From positions 1-40,329 of the forward strand of contig NZ_NOIT01000023.1 in NCBI RefSeq assembly GCF_004136555.1: 40,329 bases of DNA, in the 5' to 3' direction. This document shows, piece by piece, positions 7,777-15,611 of the stretch. The notes under the pieces were generated by a model. The model saw only the letters and a program-made list of their open reading frames with translations, was not told the DNA's origin and ran no database searches. The first letter of the stretch is position 1, and each line of letters starts with the position of its first letter. The stretch comes from Kocuria carniphila (lineage in GTDB: Bacteria; Actinomycetota; Actinomycetes; Actinomycetales; Micrococcaceae). The position numbers and the translations under genes are program-made.

Positions 7777-9404
7777 GCTGACTCTCCTGAGGTTTCGGGT
7801 GCGTGCGCGGGGCGGGGTGCATCAACGAGCGTGAACCGGACCGCAGACCCCGGTGGAAGCTGTGCGGCCAGCGACAGGTCCTCCGGGACAACCACGCCGA
7901 TCACCGGGTAACCGCCGGTCACGGGGTGGTCGGCGAGGAACAGGACCGGAACCCCGGAGTGGGGGACCTGCAGCGATCCCGTGACCACGCCCTCACTGGC
8001 CAGCTCGCCGGTGATGGCGCGTTCCAGGGCCCGCCCGTCCTCGGGTGTCTCGAAGCGCACGCCCACGCGGTTGGACTGGCTGCTGACCCGCCACTGCTGA
8101 CGGGTGAGGGTCTCGAGCGCGGCCGGGGTGAACCAGTCGCCGCGGGGTCCGGTGGTCACGCGCAGCACGGTGGGTCGGCCCGGTTCGGGCAGGGTGACCG
8201 CCGGGGCCTCGGGGCGTCCCACCGGGCGCGATGCCGCGGAGCGCACCTCGATCACGCTTCCTGCGGTCAGCGCTTCCGGGCCGATCCGCGAAAGCACGTC
8301 CGTGGAGCGGCTGCCCAGCACCGTGGGCCCGCCAAAACCACCGCGCACCGCGAGGTAGGTTCGCAGGCCGGTGTGCGGGGTGCCCAGGGTGAGGGTCTCG
8401 CCGTCGTAGAGGGCAAAGGGAATGTCCCGGGGGAGCGGGTTCTCGCCCTGCTGACCGCTGACCGTGGCGTCCACGGGGGCGCCGGACAGCGCCAGCACGT
8501 GGTGGCCGCGCGCGGTTACCGACAGGCCACCCAGCAGAGACTCAATGACCGTGGCACCGGACTCGTTGCCCACCATGCGGTTGGCCTGCGCTGCGGACAC
8601 GTGATCCGCCGCGCCGGACGCAGGCACACCCAGGTCTCCGAGGCCGGGGCGGCCCAGGTCCTCCAACATGGACTGCATCCCGGGGGCCTTGACCACGAGA
8701 GCCTGCGCGGGTTCCACGGAGCCCTCGGCGGGTGCCGCCGGGGGCACCGCCACCTGCTCGCGCACCGCGCGGTAGCGCACGGTGTCCCCGGGGCGGATGA
8801 GCGCGGGTTCGTCCCGGCCCAGGTCCCAGAGTGTGGCGTTGGTGCGGCCGATCAACTGCCAACCGCCCGGTGAACGCTGCGGGTACACGGCGGAAAACCG
8901 CCCCGCCAGCGCCACGGATCCGGCGGGCACCGCGGTGCGCGGGGAATCCCTGCGCGGCACCTCGAGCGGATCCCCGGGGGCCACGAGATACGCGAACCCC
9001 GGCGCGAAACCGCCGAACGCGGCCGTCCATTCCGCACCCGTGTGCGCCTCGATCACGCCGCGCTCGCCGAGCCCGGTCAGCTCGCCCACATCGGCCAGGT
9101 CCTCGCCGTCGTACACCACGTCGATCTCCACGGTCTTACCGGTCGCCGCGTCGGTATCGCCCAGGCGAGCGGTGACGACGTCGCTCGCGGCCTTGTGCGC
9201 GGCCGCGGGTGAAGAGAAGGTCAACAGCACCGTCTCGGCTGCGGCGAGAACGTCCAACTGACTGGAATACGGATGTGCACTGAGATGGGCGTGCCAGCGC
9301 ATGACGTGTTCGAGGGACGCGCACTCGATCAAGAAGGCCCGCGTCCCCGCCCAGCGGAGGGAGACCGTCGACGGCGCAGCACCGGTGGGCGGATCCTGGC
9401 TCAT
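7773..9404 (-). CDS. pxpBC: 5-oxoprolinase subunits PxpB-PxpC fusion (KipI-KipA)
   Basis: A 543-aa fusion. Residues about 10-215 are PxpB/KipI, with [13 protein letters not shown] (128-140), [17 protein letters not shown] and GGWQLIGRT (180-188). Residues about 235-535 are PxpC/KipA, with [19 protein letters not shown] (249-267), [19 protein letters not shown] and SNRVGVRF. In most Proteobacteria and Bacillus these are separate genes; the fused form is one reading frame here. With PxpA they make an ATP-dependent 5-oxoprolinase (5-oxoproline to glutamate). Both halves also resemble the carboxyltransferase region of urea carboxylase. The ATG at 9404 overlaps the pxpA stop by 4 bp, and the stop overlaps the next gene by 4 bp, so all three are probably translationally coupled. 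Confidence 0.92.
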   Translation of the reverse strand: MSQDPPTGAAPSTVSLRWAGTRAFLIECASLEHVMRWHAHLSAHPYSSQLDVLAAAETVLLTFSSPAAAHKAASDVVTARLGDTDAATGKTVEIDVVYDGEDLADVGELTGLGERGVIEAHTGAEWTAAFGGFAPGFAYLVAPGDPLEVPRRDSPRTAVPAGSVALAGRFSAVYPQRSPGGWQLIGRTNATLWDLGRDEPALIRPGDTVRYRAVREQVAVPPAAPAEGSVEPAQALVVKAPGMQSMLEDLGRPGLGDLGVPASGAADHVSAAQANRMVGNESGATVIESLLGGLSVTARGHHVLALSGAPVDATVSGQQGENPLPRDIPFALYDGETLTLGTPHTGLRTYLAVRGGFGGPTVLGSRSTDVLSRIGPEALTAGSVIEVRSAASRPVGRPEAPAVTLPEPGRPTVLRVTTGPRGDWFTPAALETLTRQQWRVSSQSNRVGVRFETPEDGRALERAITGELASEGVVTGSLQVPHSGVPVLFLADHPVTGGYPVIGVVVPEDLSLAAQLPPGSAVRFTLVDAPRPAHAPETSGESA

Positions 9405-10159
9405 ACGAACGACCGGATCTGCACGCCGGCGCGCTCCAGGCCCGCGCGAACCTCCGCGGCCATTGCGGCGGAGCCGGGGGTGTCACCGTGCACGCAAATG
9501 CTCTCGGCCCGGATCCGAACGGTGGAACCGTCCACGGCGCTCAAGGTGCCGTCCTCGGCCAGGCGGATCATGCGTTCGGTGACCTCCGCCGGGTCGTGCA
9601 GGACGGCGCCTTCTTCGCGGCGGGAGACCAGCGTGCCCTCGGGTGTGTACCCGCGATCCGCGAACGCCTCGGCCACCCCGCGCAGTCCGGCGTGCTCCGC
9701 CTTCCGAAGTGCTACGGACCCGGGTAAGAGCAACAGCGGAAGATCGCCGCCGAAGGCCTTGACCGCGTCCACCACGGCTTGTGCATGGACCTCGTGGTGA
9801 ACAATCGTGTTGTAGAGCGCGCCGTGCGGTTTCACATACTTGATCTCGGTGCCGGCCGAACGGGCCATCGCCTGGAGGGCACCCATTTGGTACAGCACGT
9901 CATCCGCGAGTTCCTGCGGGGAGCAGTCCATGAAGCGACGACCGAATCCGGCCAGGTCCCGGTAGGCCACGTGCGCCCCCACGGTGACACCTGCGGCCAC
10001 GGCGTCCCGGCACGTCTGCGCCATCACGCCCGGGTCTCCCGCGTGGAACCCGCACGCCACGTTGGCGGAGGACACGGAACGGAAGATGGCGGCGTCGTCC
10101 CCCATGCTCCAGTTGCCGAACGATTCGCCCACGTCGCTGTTCATATCGATGACCGTCAT
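9401..10159 (-). CDS. pxpA: 5-oxoprolinase subunit PxpA (LamB/YcsF family)
   Basis: A 252-aa cytoplasmic protein with the full LamB/YcsF signature: [13 protein letters not shown] at the N-terminus, [42 protein letters not shown] and, near the end, [11 protein letters not shown]. The conserved Asp and His residues are the presumed metal and substrate ligands. It acts with PxpB and PxpC to cleave 5-oxoproline to L-glutamate. I chose ATG 10159 because GGAGG lies 6 nt upstream and the conserved core begins directly after it; the in-frame ATG at 10189 would add ten non-conserved residues. It is the first gene of the leftward operon and follows a promoter region with a FadR-type operator. Confidence 0.93.
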   Translation of the reverse strand: MTVIDMNSDVGESFGNWSMGDDAAIFRSVSSANVACGFHAGDPGVMAQTCRDAVAAGVTVGAHVAYRDLAGFGRRFMDCSPQELADDVLYQMGALQAMARSAGTEIKYVKPHGALYNTIVHHEVHAQAVVDAVKAFGGDLPLLLLPGSVALRKAEHAGLRGVAEAFADRGYTPEGTLVSRREEGAVLHDPAEVTERMIRLAEDGTLSAVDGSTVRIRAESICVHGDTPGSAAMAAEVRAGLERAGVQIRSFV

Positions 10160-10188
10160 GCGTGACCTCCGTCTCATTGGTGAGTTCA

Positions 10189-10221
10189 AGAATGCCCCAC
10201 CGACGGAGATTGTTCAACAAT
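10189..10221 (-). promoter_or_regulatory. Operator and candidate promoter of the pxpA operon
   Basis: The palindrome ATTGTTCAACAAT (10209-10221) contains the same 11-bp core, read on the other strand, as the two sites at 3140 and 3164. On the minus strand a possible promoter is TTGAAC (10217 to 10212, inside the operator), 17-bp spacer, CATTCT (10194 to 10189). A repressor bound here would cover the -35 box. The operator has good support; the hexamers are a weak match. Confidence 0.65.
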
Positions 10222-10230
10222 TACCACCGG

Positions 10231-11208
10231 TCAGTCCGATTCCACCACGTTCGGAAGGTGCGTGACCGGTGCGATCACGACGTCGCGAATTTTCCAGTCC
10301 TGTTCGAGTAGCGCGTTCTCGGCTGCTTCGAGGCGCTCGGGCGTGGCGAGTTCCAGGGATGCGGGGATGACGAACCCCTCGATCTGGAACACCTGGCCCT
10401 CGTCGCGCAGGCGCACGGTGGCCGCGTGCACCCAGTCCAAGTTCCGTAGGAATTCCTGCGCATCGCTGATGAGCGGGTGGGGTTTTTTGTTGTCCACCGT
10501 GGTGGGCCGGGCATCCATGAGACCGGACACCGCGGCCGAGAGATTGGTGGCGCCGTCCTTCACGATGGACGTGGCAATCACGATGGCCGCGGCGGCATCC
10601 GCCCACCACAAACCCAGGCCGATCCCGGCAATGCCCACAATGGCGGCGAACGAGGTCATCCAGTCCGCCTTGTTCATGTCGGCGTCCGCATAGAGCACCT
10701 TGTTGTGCAGTGGCTCGGCGAGTTTGAGCTTCATCCGGCCCAGGATCACGGGCGGGATGCCGGTGACCAAGAGCACCAAAATCATGAGCCACCCCAGCCA
10801 GATGGTGTGGCCGAACAGGTTGATGCCGCCGATGGTCGGGTGTTCGACCGTGATCAGTTTGATCAGCGCGTCCACGATCAAGTAACCGCCCATGACGAAC
10901 AGGGCGGTTCCCGCCACGAGGTGGGCGATGCCGATGGCACGGTGATAGCCGAACGGATGTTTGGCGTTGGCGGGTTTGCGGGTGACGCGCACGCCGATCA
11001 GAAAAGCGATGGGCGGAACCATGGACAGCATGTCTTCGATCCACGCCGTTTTCATGGCCTGGGAATTGCCCATCACCAGAAAGACCAGAACCACCGTCAC
11101 ACTCAGCACGCCCAGGGTGGCCCATTCCAGGCGCACCGCTTTTTTCACCGCGCGGGAGATCTCATCGGGCAGGTGCTCGTCGTCCGCGGGGCTTGCCATG
11201 CGCTTCAC
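10231..11208 (-). CDS. Cation diffusion facilitator (CDF) family transporter
   Basis: A 325-aa membrane protein with six predicted transmembrane helices and a cytoplasmic C-terminal domain. CDF hallmarks: KTAWIEDMLSMVPPIAFLIG in helix 2, the loop AKHPFGYHRAIGIAHL, and NKVLYADADMNKADWMTS in helix 5, whose acidic residues (ED in helix 2, D-x(3)-D in helix 5) would form the metal site. Metal specificity cannot be read from this. The start is GTG 11208, preceded by GGAGG at 6 nt; that GTG overlaps the stop of the upstream lipoprotein gene (GTGA). An internal ATG at 11199 lacks comparable spacing. The gene ends 21 bp before the operator that precedes pxpA and probably belongs to a separate transcript. 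Confidence 0.88.
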   Translation of the reverse strand: MKRMASPADDEHLPDEISRAVKKAVRLEWATLGVLSVTVVLVFLVMGNSQAMKTAWIEDMLSMVPPIAFLIGVRVTRKPANAKHPFGYHRAIGIAHLVAGTALFVMGGYLIVDALIKLITVEHPTIGGINLFGHTIWLGWLMILVLLVTGIPPVILGRMKLKLAEPLHNKVLYADADMNKADWMTSFAAIVGIAGIGLGLWWADAAAAIVIATSIVKDGATNLSAAVSGLMDARPTTVDNKKPHPLISDAQEFLRNLDWVHAATVRLRDEGQVFQIEGFVIPASLELATPERLEAAENALLEQDWKIRDVVIAPVTHLPNVVESD

Positions 11209-11684
11209 GACTGGCCTCCGCTGCTCTGCAGGAACTGATCGAGTTCCAGGAGGAAGGCGTTCTCACCATTGACCACGGCCATGACGTGCTTCTCGGTCTC
11301 GCCGTACGCGTTGACTGTTTCCTTGTAGGGCCGAGTCAGGCCCACTTTCTTCTGCCATTCCGTGTCCATGGTCATCCCACCGATCAAGAGATCCAGTTGA
11401 CCGTGCTCCATCTCAGTGACCAGGTGTTCCTCGCTCGCGGTGGTCCATTCAATGCGCGCACCTAGGGTGTCGGCGAACTCTTCCACCAGGCGCACTTCAT
11501 CACCGGCGGGCTCACTTCCCTCGACGGATACGAAGGGCTCATCATGAGTGGCGCCCACGCGCAGGACTCCGTCGGTCACCCTGTCCAGGGTGCCGTGGGG
11601 ATCGGCCGGGTAGTGGGTCACGCAACCGGTCAGGGACATAGCGAGAACCAGGAGCACCGTCAGCCACCTGATGACCTTTTTCAT
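11205..11684 (-). CDS. Lipoprotein resembling one lobe of a family-3 solute-binding protein
   Basis: A 159-aa predicted lipoprotein. Residues 1-21 form a type II signal peptide (MKKVIRWLTVLLVLAMSLTGC, Cys21 as lipidation site). Mature residues match lobe 1 of amino-acid-type solute-binding proteins: DGVLRVGATHDEPFVS, VRLVEEFADTLGARIEWTTA, HGQLDLLIGGMTMDTEWQKKVGLTRPY. Normal family members are about 250 aa. Here the sequence goes almost directly to the final lobe 1 strand and helix (KHVMAVVNGENAFLLELDQFLQ), so the roughly 100-residue lobe 2 is missing. No frameshift is visible. It is coupled to the CDF transporter by a 4-bp overlap, suggesting a metal-related or sensory role; that is inference. 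The start was chosen for the signal peptide, as the ribosome site is weak. Confidence 0.8.
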   Translation of the reverse strand: MKKVIRWLTVLLVLAMSLTGCVTHYPADPHGTLDRVTDGVLRVGATHDEPFVSVEGSEPAGDEVRLVEEFADTLGARIEWTTASEEHLVTEMEHGQLDLLIGGMTMDTEWQKKVGLTRPYKETVNAYGETEKHVMAVVNGENAFLLELDQFLQSSGGQS

Positions 11685-11770
11685 GGCAACACCATAAGCC
11701 AAAGTGCCCTTGCCCACATCCGGAAACTTTCCGTGGAATAAATCTCGCGTCGGGTGCATTATGTAGGTAG

Positions 11771-11782
11771 TTCAAATTTGAA
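11771..11782. promoter_or_regulatory. Probable MarR operator
   Basis: A perfect 12-bp AT-rich palindrome TTCAAATTTGAA in the 164-bp divergent gap, 66 bp before the LLM oxidoreductase gene. Size and symmetry fit MarR-family operators, and a MarR gene is the third gene of that operon. One copy of the dispersed 11-mer GCGGCGTCGTC lies downstream at 11816-11826, in the untranslated leader. Confidence 0.65.
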
Positions 11783-11848
11783 ACATCAACGGAACGGGCC
11801 GGCGGGACTACCGCAGCGGCGTCGTCACCCAAGACACAGGAGGCAGTC

Positions 11849-13027
11849 ATGCAACTCGGCATCTTCACCATCGGTGACGTCACCATGGACCCCACCACCG
11901 GCAAAACCCCCAGCGAAAACGAGCGCATCAAGGCGACCGTGGAGATCGCAAAGAAAGCCGAAGAACTCGGCATGGATGTGTTCGCGACCGGTCAGCACCA
12001 CAACCCGCCGTTCGTAGCGCCGGCCAACCCGCCCATCCTCATGGCGCACGTGGCCGCGCAGACCAAGAACATCCAACTGTCTACCGCAACCACCCTGATC
12101 ACCACCACGGATCCGGTGCGCATCGCCGAGGATTACTCCTACGTGCAGCACCTGGCAGATGGCCGCGTGGACCTGACCATGGGCCGCGGCAACACCGGAC
12201 CCGTGTACCCCTGGTTCGGCAAGGATATCCGGCAGGGCATCCCGCTGGCCGTGGAGAACTACCAGTTGCTCTACCGCCTGTGGCACGAGGAGAACGTGGA
12301 CTTCTCCGGTCGGTTCCGCACCCCGCTGCAAGGCTTCACCGCGACCCCGCGTCCGCTGGATGAGGTGCCCCCGTTCGTATGGCACGGTTCCATCCGCTCC
12401 CCAGAAATCCCGGAGCAGGCCGCGTTCTACGGTGACGGCTTCTTCCACAACAACATCTTCTGGAACAAGGAACACACCGAGCGCATGGTGGACTTCTACC
12501 GTCAGCGCTACGAGTACTACGGTCACGGTTCCTACGACCAGGCGATCGTGGGTCTGGGTGGTCAGGTGTTCATCCGCAAGAACTCGCAGGATGCCAAGCG
12601 GGAGTTCCGCCCGTACTTCGACAACGCGCCGGTCTACGGCCACGGCCCGTCCCTGGAGGACTTCACCGCCCAGACCCCGCTGACCGTTGGCTCGCCGCAG
12701 GAGGTCATTGAGCGGACCCTGTCCTTCCGGGACTACGCCGGTGACTACCAGCGTCAGCTGTTCCTCATGGACCACGCCGGCCTGCCGCTGAAGACCGTGC
12801 TCGAGCAGTTGGACCTGCTGGGCGAGGAGGTCTTCCCCGTGCTGCGCAAGGAATTCGACGCACTGCGCCCGGCCCACGTGCCCGAGGCCCCGACCCACGA
12901 GTCCCTGGTGGCCCGTCACCAGGCCGGCAAGGACCCGATCCCCGGCGGCGGCCCGGATTCTCAGGCCGCCAAGGATCGCGCCAAGCAGGCAGAAGCCGCT
13001 CAGCGCGACCACGAGAACTCCAAGTAA
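11849..13027 (+). CDS. LLM class flavin-dependent oxidoreductase (CE1758-like)
   Basis: A 392-aa luciferase-like monooxygenase. The N-terminus MQLGIFTIGDV begins the TIM-barrel. FATGQHHNPPFVAPANPPILMAHVAAQT, the flavin-contact segment LSTATTLITTTDPVRIAEDYSYVQHLADGRVDLTMGRGN and the later PQEVIERTLSFRDYAGDYQRQLFLMDHAG are typical of the family. It uses reduced FMN and oxygen on an unknown substrate. The last 50 residues are hydrophilic and likely unstructured. The family's actinobacterial CE1758 branch is habitually paired with its own FMN reductase, which is the next gene. Start ATG 11849 follows AGGAGG at good spacing. Confidence 0.9.
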   Translation: MQLGIFTIGDVTMDPTTGKTPSENERIKATVEIAKKAEELGMDVFATGQHHNPPFVAPANPPILMAHVAAQTKNIQLSTATTLITTTDPVRIAEDYSYVQHLADGRVDLTMGRGNTGPVYPWFGKDIRQGIPLAVENYQLLYRLWHEENVDFSGRFRTPLQGFTATPRPLDEVPPFVWHGSIRSPEIPEQAAFYGDGFFHNNIFWNKEHTERMVDFYRQRYEYYGHGSYDQAIVGLGGQVFIRKNSQDAKREFRPYFDNAPVYGHGPSLEDFTAQTPLTVGSPQEVIERTLSFRDYAGDYQRQLFLMDHAGLPLKTVLEQLDLLGEEVFPVLRKEFDALRPAHVPEAPTHESLVARHQAGKDPIPGGGPDSQAAKDRAKQAEAAQRDHENSK

Positions 13028-13067
13028 TTCCACGCAGCAACAAGCAATACGTAGAGAGAAGGACACC

Positions 13068-13733
13068 ATGACTGATCGTTTGACCCTCGCGGTGGTGACC
13101 GCTGGGCTATCAGAAGACTCCACGACCACGCGCTTGGGTGAGGCGATCGCGAAGGCCGCGAGCGACGCGGTCGACAATGCCGGACAGCACGTGGACATCA
13201 AGGTCATCCAGCTCCGCGATCTGGCCCACGGGCTGACCGACATGATGATCACGCACGTGGCCTCCCCGGCCGTGCAGGCCGCGATCGACACCGTGCTCAA
13301 CGCGGACGGTCTGGTCGCGGCTTCGCCCACGTACAAGGCGTCCTACTCCGGTCTGTTCAAGCAGTTCTTCGATGTGATCGACGAATCCGCGCTCGAGAAC
13401 CTGCCGACCGTGGTTGCCGCGACGGGCGGCTCACCGCGTCACTCGCTCGTGCTCGACACCGCCATGCGGCCGCTGCTGAGCTACCTCAAGGCCCTCGTGC
13501 TACCGCTGGGTATCTACGCGGCCTCCGAGGACTGGGGTCACGCTGACCTGCAGCGACGGATCGACCGCGTGGGTGCCTCGCTCGGCACCATGTTGCTCGC
13601 TGGTTCGCCGGGTGGCGCGTCCGGTTCGTTCAACGACAACGACGCCGCCCGCCCCGGTCTGCGCCGAGAGGTCAAGGACGAGTTCAGCAACGTTCCCGAT
13701 TTCGCGAGCCTGCTGGCCTCGGTGGGATCATGA
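13068..13733 (+). CDS. NADPH-dependent FMN reductase partner (CE1759-like)
   Basis: A 221-aa flavodoxin-fold reductase. An opening strand LAVVTAGLSEDSTTTRLGEAI provides the flavin-phosphate loop, then DGLVAASPTYKASYSGLFKQFFDVID and NLPTVVAATGGSPRHSLVLD, the standard NADPH-dependent FMN reductase pattern. It supplies reduced flavin to the LLM oxidoreductase 40 bp upstream. Start ATG 13068 follows AGAGAGAAGGA. The stop overlaps the MarR start by 4 bp. Physiological substrate of the pair is unknown. Confidence 0.9.
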   Translation: MTDRLTLAVVTAGLSEDSTTTRLGEAIAKAASDAVDNAGQHVDIKVIQLRDLAHGLTDMMITHVASPAVQAAIDTVLNADGLVAASPTYKASYSGLFKQFFDVIDESALENLPTVVAATGGSPRHSLVLDTAMRPLLSYLKALVLPLGIYAASEDWGHADLQRRIDRVGASLGTMLLAGSPGGASGSFNDNDAARPGLRREVKDEFSNVPDFASLLASVGS

Positions 13734-14227
13734 GCGCCACGGTGACCTGTGCGTCCGAGCCCGTAATGGGCCCGGACGGCGGGGGCGTCCACGACGTATC
13801 CCAGCAGAAGTGGGATGCGTGGCAGGTCTATTTCGAAACCACGGCCCAACTCACCGCGCGCATTGAAGAGCGGCTCAAGGTCCACGGCTGCACCCTCATG
13901 GATTACCAGGTGCTCCTGCTGCTCAACAACGCCCCGGACCACCGAATGCGCATGGGCGAGTTGGCCCATCGCATGGTGTTCTCACCGTCGCGGCTCAGCT
14001 ACCAGATCGGTGTGCTCGACAAGCGCGGCTGGGTCGAACGCCGTCGTGTGGAGTGCGACGGCCGCGGCTGGGAGGCGGTGCTCACCGGCGACGGCCTCCG
14101 CGCCTTCCGCGAGCTCCGCCCCGCCCACGCGCGCGACGTTCAGGAGCTCTTCTTCTCAGCCCTCCAAGGCGACGACGCCGCTCGCCTGGCCGACCTCATG
14201 CGTCGCGTGAGCGGGTTGCTGGGTTAG
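13730..14227 (+). CDS. MarR family transcriptional regulator
   Basis: A 165-aa winged-helix regulator. Helix TLMDYQVLLLLNNAP, DNA-binding segment MRMGELAHRMVFSPSRLSYQIGVLDKRGWVERRRVECDGRGWEAVLT with the wing, and a C-terminal dimerisation helix are all visible. It has an unusual 30-residue N-terminal extension. It is coupled to the FMN reductase gene by ATGA and probably represses its own operon through the palindrome at 11771. It carries a copy of the 11-mer motif (complement, 14171-14181), coding GDDAAR. Confidence 0.9.
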   Translation: MSATVTCASEPVMGPDGGGVHDVSQQKWDAWQVYFETTAQLTARIEERLKVHGCTLMDYQVLLLLNNAPDHRMRMGELAHRMVFSPSRLSYQIGVLDKRGWVERRRVECDGRGWEAVLTGDGLRAFRELRPAHARDVQELFFSALQGDDAARLADLMRRVSGLLG

Positions 14228-14250
14228 TTCCGGCCTTTCGAGACCGCCCG

Positions 14251-14314
14251 CCATCTGATGCCGCCTTACTGCGTAGTAGCTGCCCCTACTTTGCAGTAAG
14301 GCGGCATCAGATGG
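14251..14314. repeat. 64-bp palindromic dispersed repeat, copy 1
   Basis: Outer arms of 22 bp are perfectly complementary (14251-14272, beginning CCATCTGATGCCGCC, and 14293-14314). Inside, GTAGTAG and CTACTTT can extend the stem with two mismatches around the loop CTGCCC. A second copy of identical length lies at 16518-16581. This copy sits between the convergent MarR and fic stops, so the transcript would form a long hairpin and may end both. There is no T-tract. Confidence 0.9.
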
Positions 14315-14322
14315 TTCTGCTG

Positions 14323-15507
14323 TCAGGAGCCGAAGTTCCGGCGACCGGCGCGCGCCGCGAAGTCGTCCAGGGCTCTCACGACGGCGGGGACCACCCAGAC
14401 TTTCTGGCCTCGTACTTTGATGGACCGCTCTTCTCGTAACATCCCGGCTTCGGTCAGTGAGTCCACCGTGCGGTAGGCGGTTGCCTTTGAGATGCCGGCG
14501 ATGTTTTCCACCATTCCTGCCGTAAAGGCAGGTTCCGAACAGCACAACTCGGCAACCGCGCGCAGTGGCGCGGTGACGCGGCGTCGTGAATCCAGGACTT
14601 GCTCATGGAAGGCGCGGACATCGTCGATCAGCTGATCTGCGTTAGCCAGGGATCCCAGGACGGCATGGGAAAAACAGTCCACGATGGACGAGGGGTTTCC
14701 GGTGCGGTAGTCATTCAGTGCATCGATGTAGTCGTCGATGTCGTGGAGCAATCCCGATGAAATGGGAATGTTGACATTTTGAACCGTCCCACGTGCGCGA
14801 AGCAGCGAGCATACGATGGGACGTCCTGTCCGCCCGTTGCCATCGGTGAAGGGGTGGATGGTCTCGAACTGAGCGTGGGCAATGGCCGCCTGAACGGTTG
14901 GATCTAAGTCGCGACGGCCCAGGAACTTGATCAAGTCATCAATGGCTGCGGGAACATGACGATGCTCGGGGGCCACGTACGTGGCCGTGACCGGGGACTG
15001 GCCACCGATCCACACCCACTCGTTTCGATACTCACCTGCATCGTCCTGAACGCCCTCGGTCAAAACGCAGTGCATGGTGCGGATGGCATCGGAATCCAGG
15101 TGAGAGGCGGCGTCAATGGCGGCACGCATGGCGAATACGTTGCGGGCCACTAACTCTGCATTCCCGCCGACGTGCGCACCCACCGCGGCCAATGACAACT
15201 TGCGGGCGCGAACGGTCAGGTTCTCGATCTGGGAACTTGTCGCGGACTCGCCGCGCAAGAGGACTGCGGCGAACGGCAGTGAGGCCAACCCTCCGGACTC
15301 GCGGTCAAAAGCCAGCATGGCAGCGGTTGCATTATGGGCGGACGCGAGGGTGTTGCGAGGTAGATCTGGGGTCAACGAGGAAATCTCGGGGATTACTGCT
15401 GCCTCAAAATCCCCGGTGTTCCGAATTCGCGCGCGATGAGATGCCATGGGGTCGCGGTGGACCCAGCGGCGGGTTTCGCGCTCGCTTGCGGGCCAACTGG
15501 CGGGCAT
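14323..15507 (-). CDS. Fic family protein with C-terminal winged helix
   Basis: A 394-aa protein. The Fic motif HPFTDGNGRTGR (218-229) matches HxFx(D/E)GNGRxxR in full, so AMP-transferase-type activity is plausible. Upstream, SSQIEN (91-96) matches the autoinhibitory [S/T]xxxE[G/N] helix placed N-terminal to the Fic fold (class II). The C-terminal 75 residues form a winged helix (FTAGMVENIAGISKATAYRTVDSLTEAGMLRE). No separate antitoxin gene is present. The start at ATG 15507 follows AAGGAGTCCC. A 33-bp perfect palindrome lies 28 bp upstream, and the winged helix is a natural candidate to bind it and control the gene. Fic-wHTH proteins are common in bacteria and their targets are mostly unknown. 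Confidence 0.92.
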   Translation of the reverse strand: MPASWPASERETRRWVHRDPMASHRARIRNTGDFEAAVIPEISSLTPDLPRNTLASAHNATAAMLAFDRESGGLASLPFAAVLLRGESATSSQIENLTVRARKLSLAAVGAHVGGNAELVARNVFAMRAAIDAASHLDSDAIRTMHCVLTEGVQDDAGEYRNEWVWIGGQSPVTATYVAPEHRHVPAAIDDLIKFLGRRDLDPTVQAAIAHAQFETIHPFTDGNGRTGRPIVCSLLRARGTVQNVNIPISSGLLHDIDDYIDALNDYRTGNPSSIVDCFSHAVLGSLANADQLIDDVRAFHEQVLDSRRRVTAPLRAVAELCCSEPAFTAGMVENIAGISKATAYRTVDSLTEAGMLREERSIKVRGQKVWVVPAVVRALDDFAARAGRRNFGS

Positions 15508-15535
15508 GGGACTCCTTGCTGAGACTGCTCAGTTC

Positions 15536-15591
15536 AATTGTCTCAATAAGATTCTTATTGAGACAATTCGCTGTTCTGGTCTCAATAAGAT
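15536..15591. promoter_or_regulatory. 33-bp palindromic operator between fic and SDR genes, with an extra half-site
   Basis: AATTGTCTCAATAAGA (15536-15551), central T, and its exact complement TCTTATTGAGACAATT (15553-15568) form a perfect 33-bp palindrome. A third copy of the half-site, TCTCAATAAGAT, stands in direct orientation at 15580-15591. The DNA is AT-rich compared with its surroundings. The site lies between the divergent fic and SDR starts and could control both. Confidence 0.85.
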
Positions 15592-15611
15592 GTTCTTGCA
15601 AGACTGTCGCC

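Noticed and set aside
11825-13336. 503-codon minus-strand frame across the LLM oxidoreductase and FMN reductase genes
   Set aside because: Crosses the gap between two well-supported genes on the other strand; composition is antisense-like.
15192-15611. N-terminal extension of the SDR protein
   Set aside because: The in-frame extension overlaps fic antisense and the 33-bp palindrome; the SDR fold starts right after ATG 15612.
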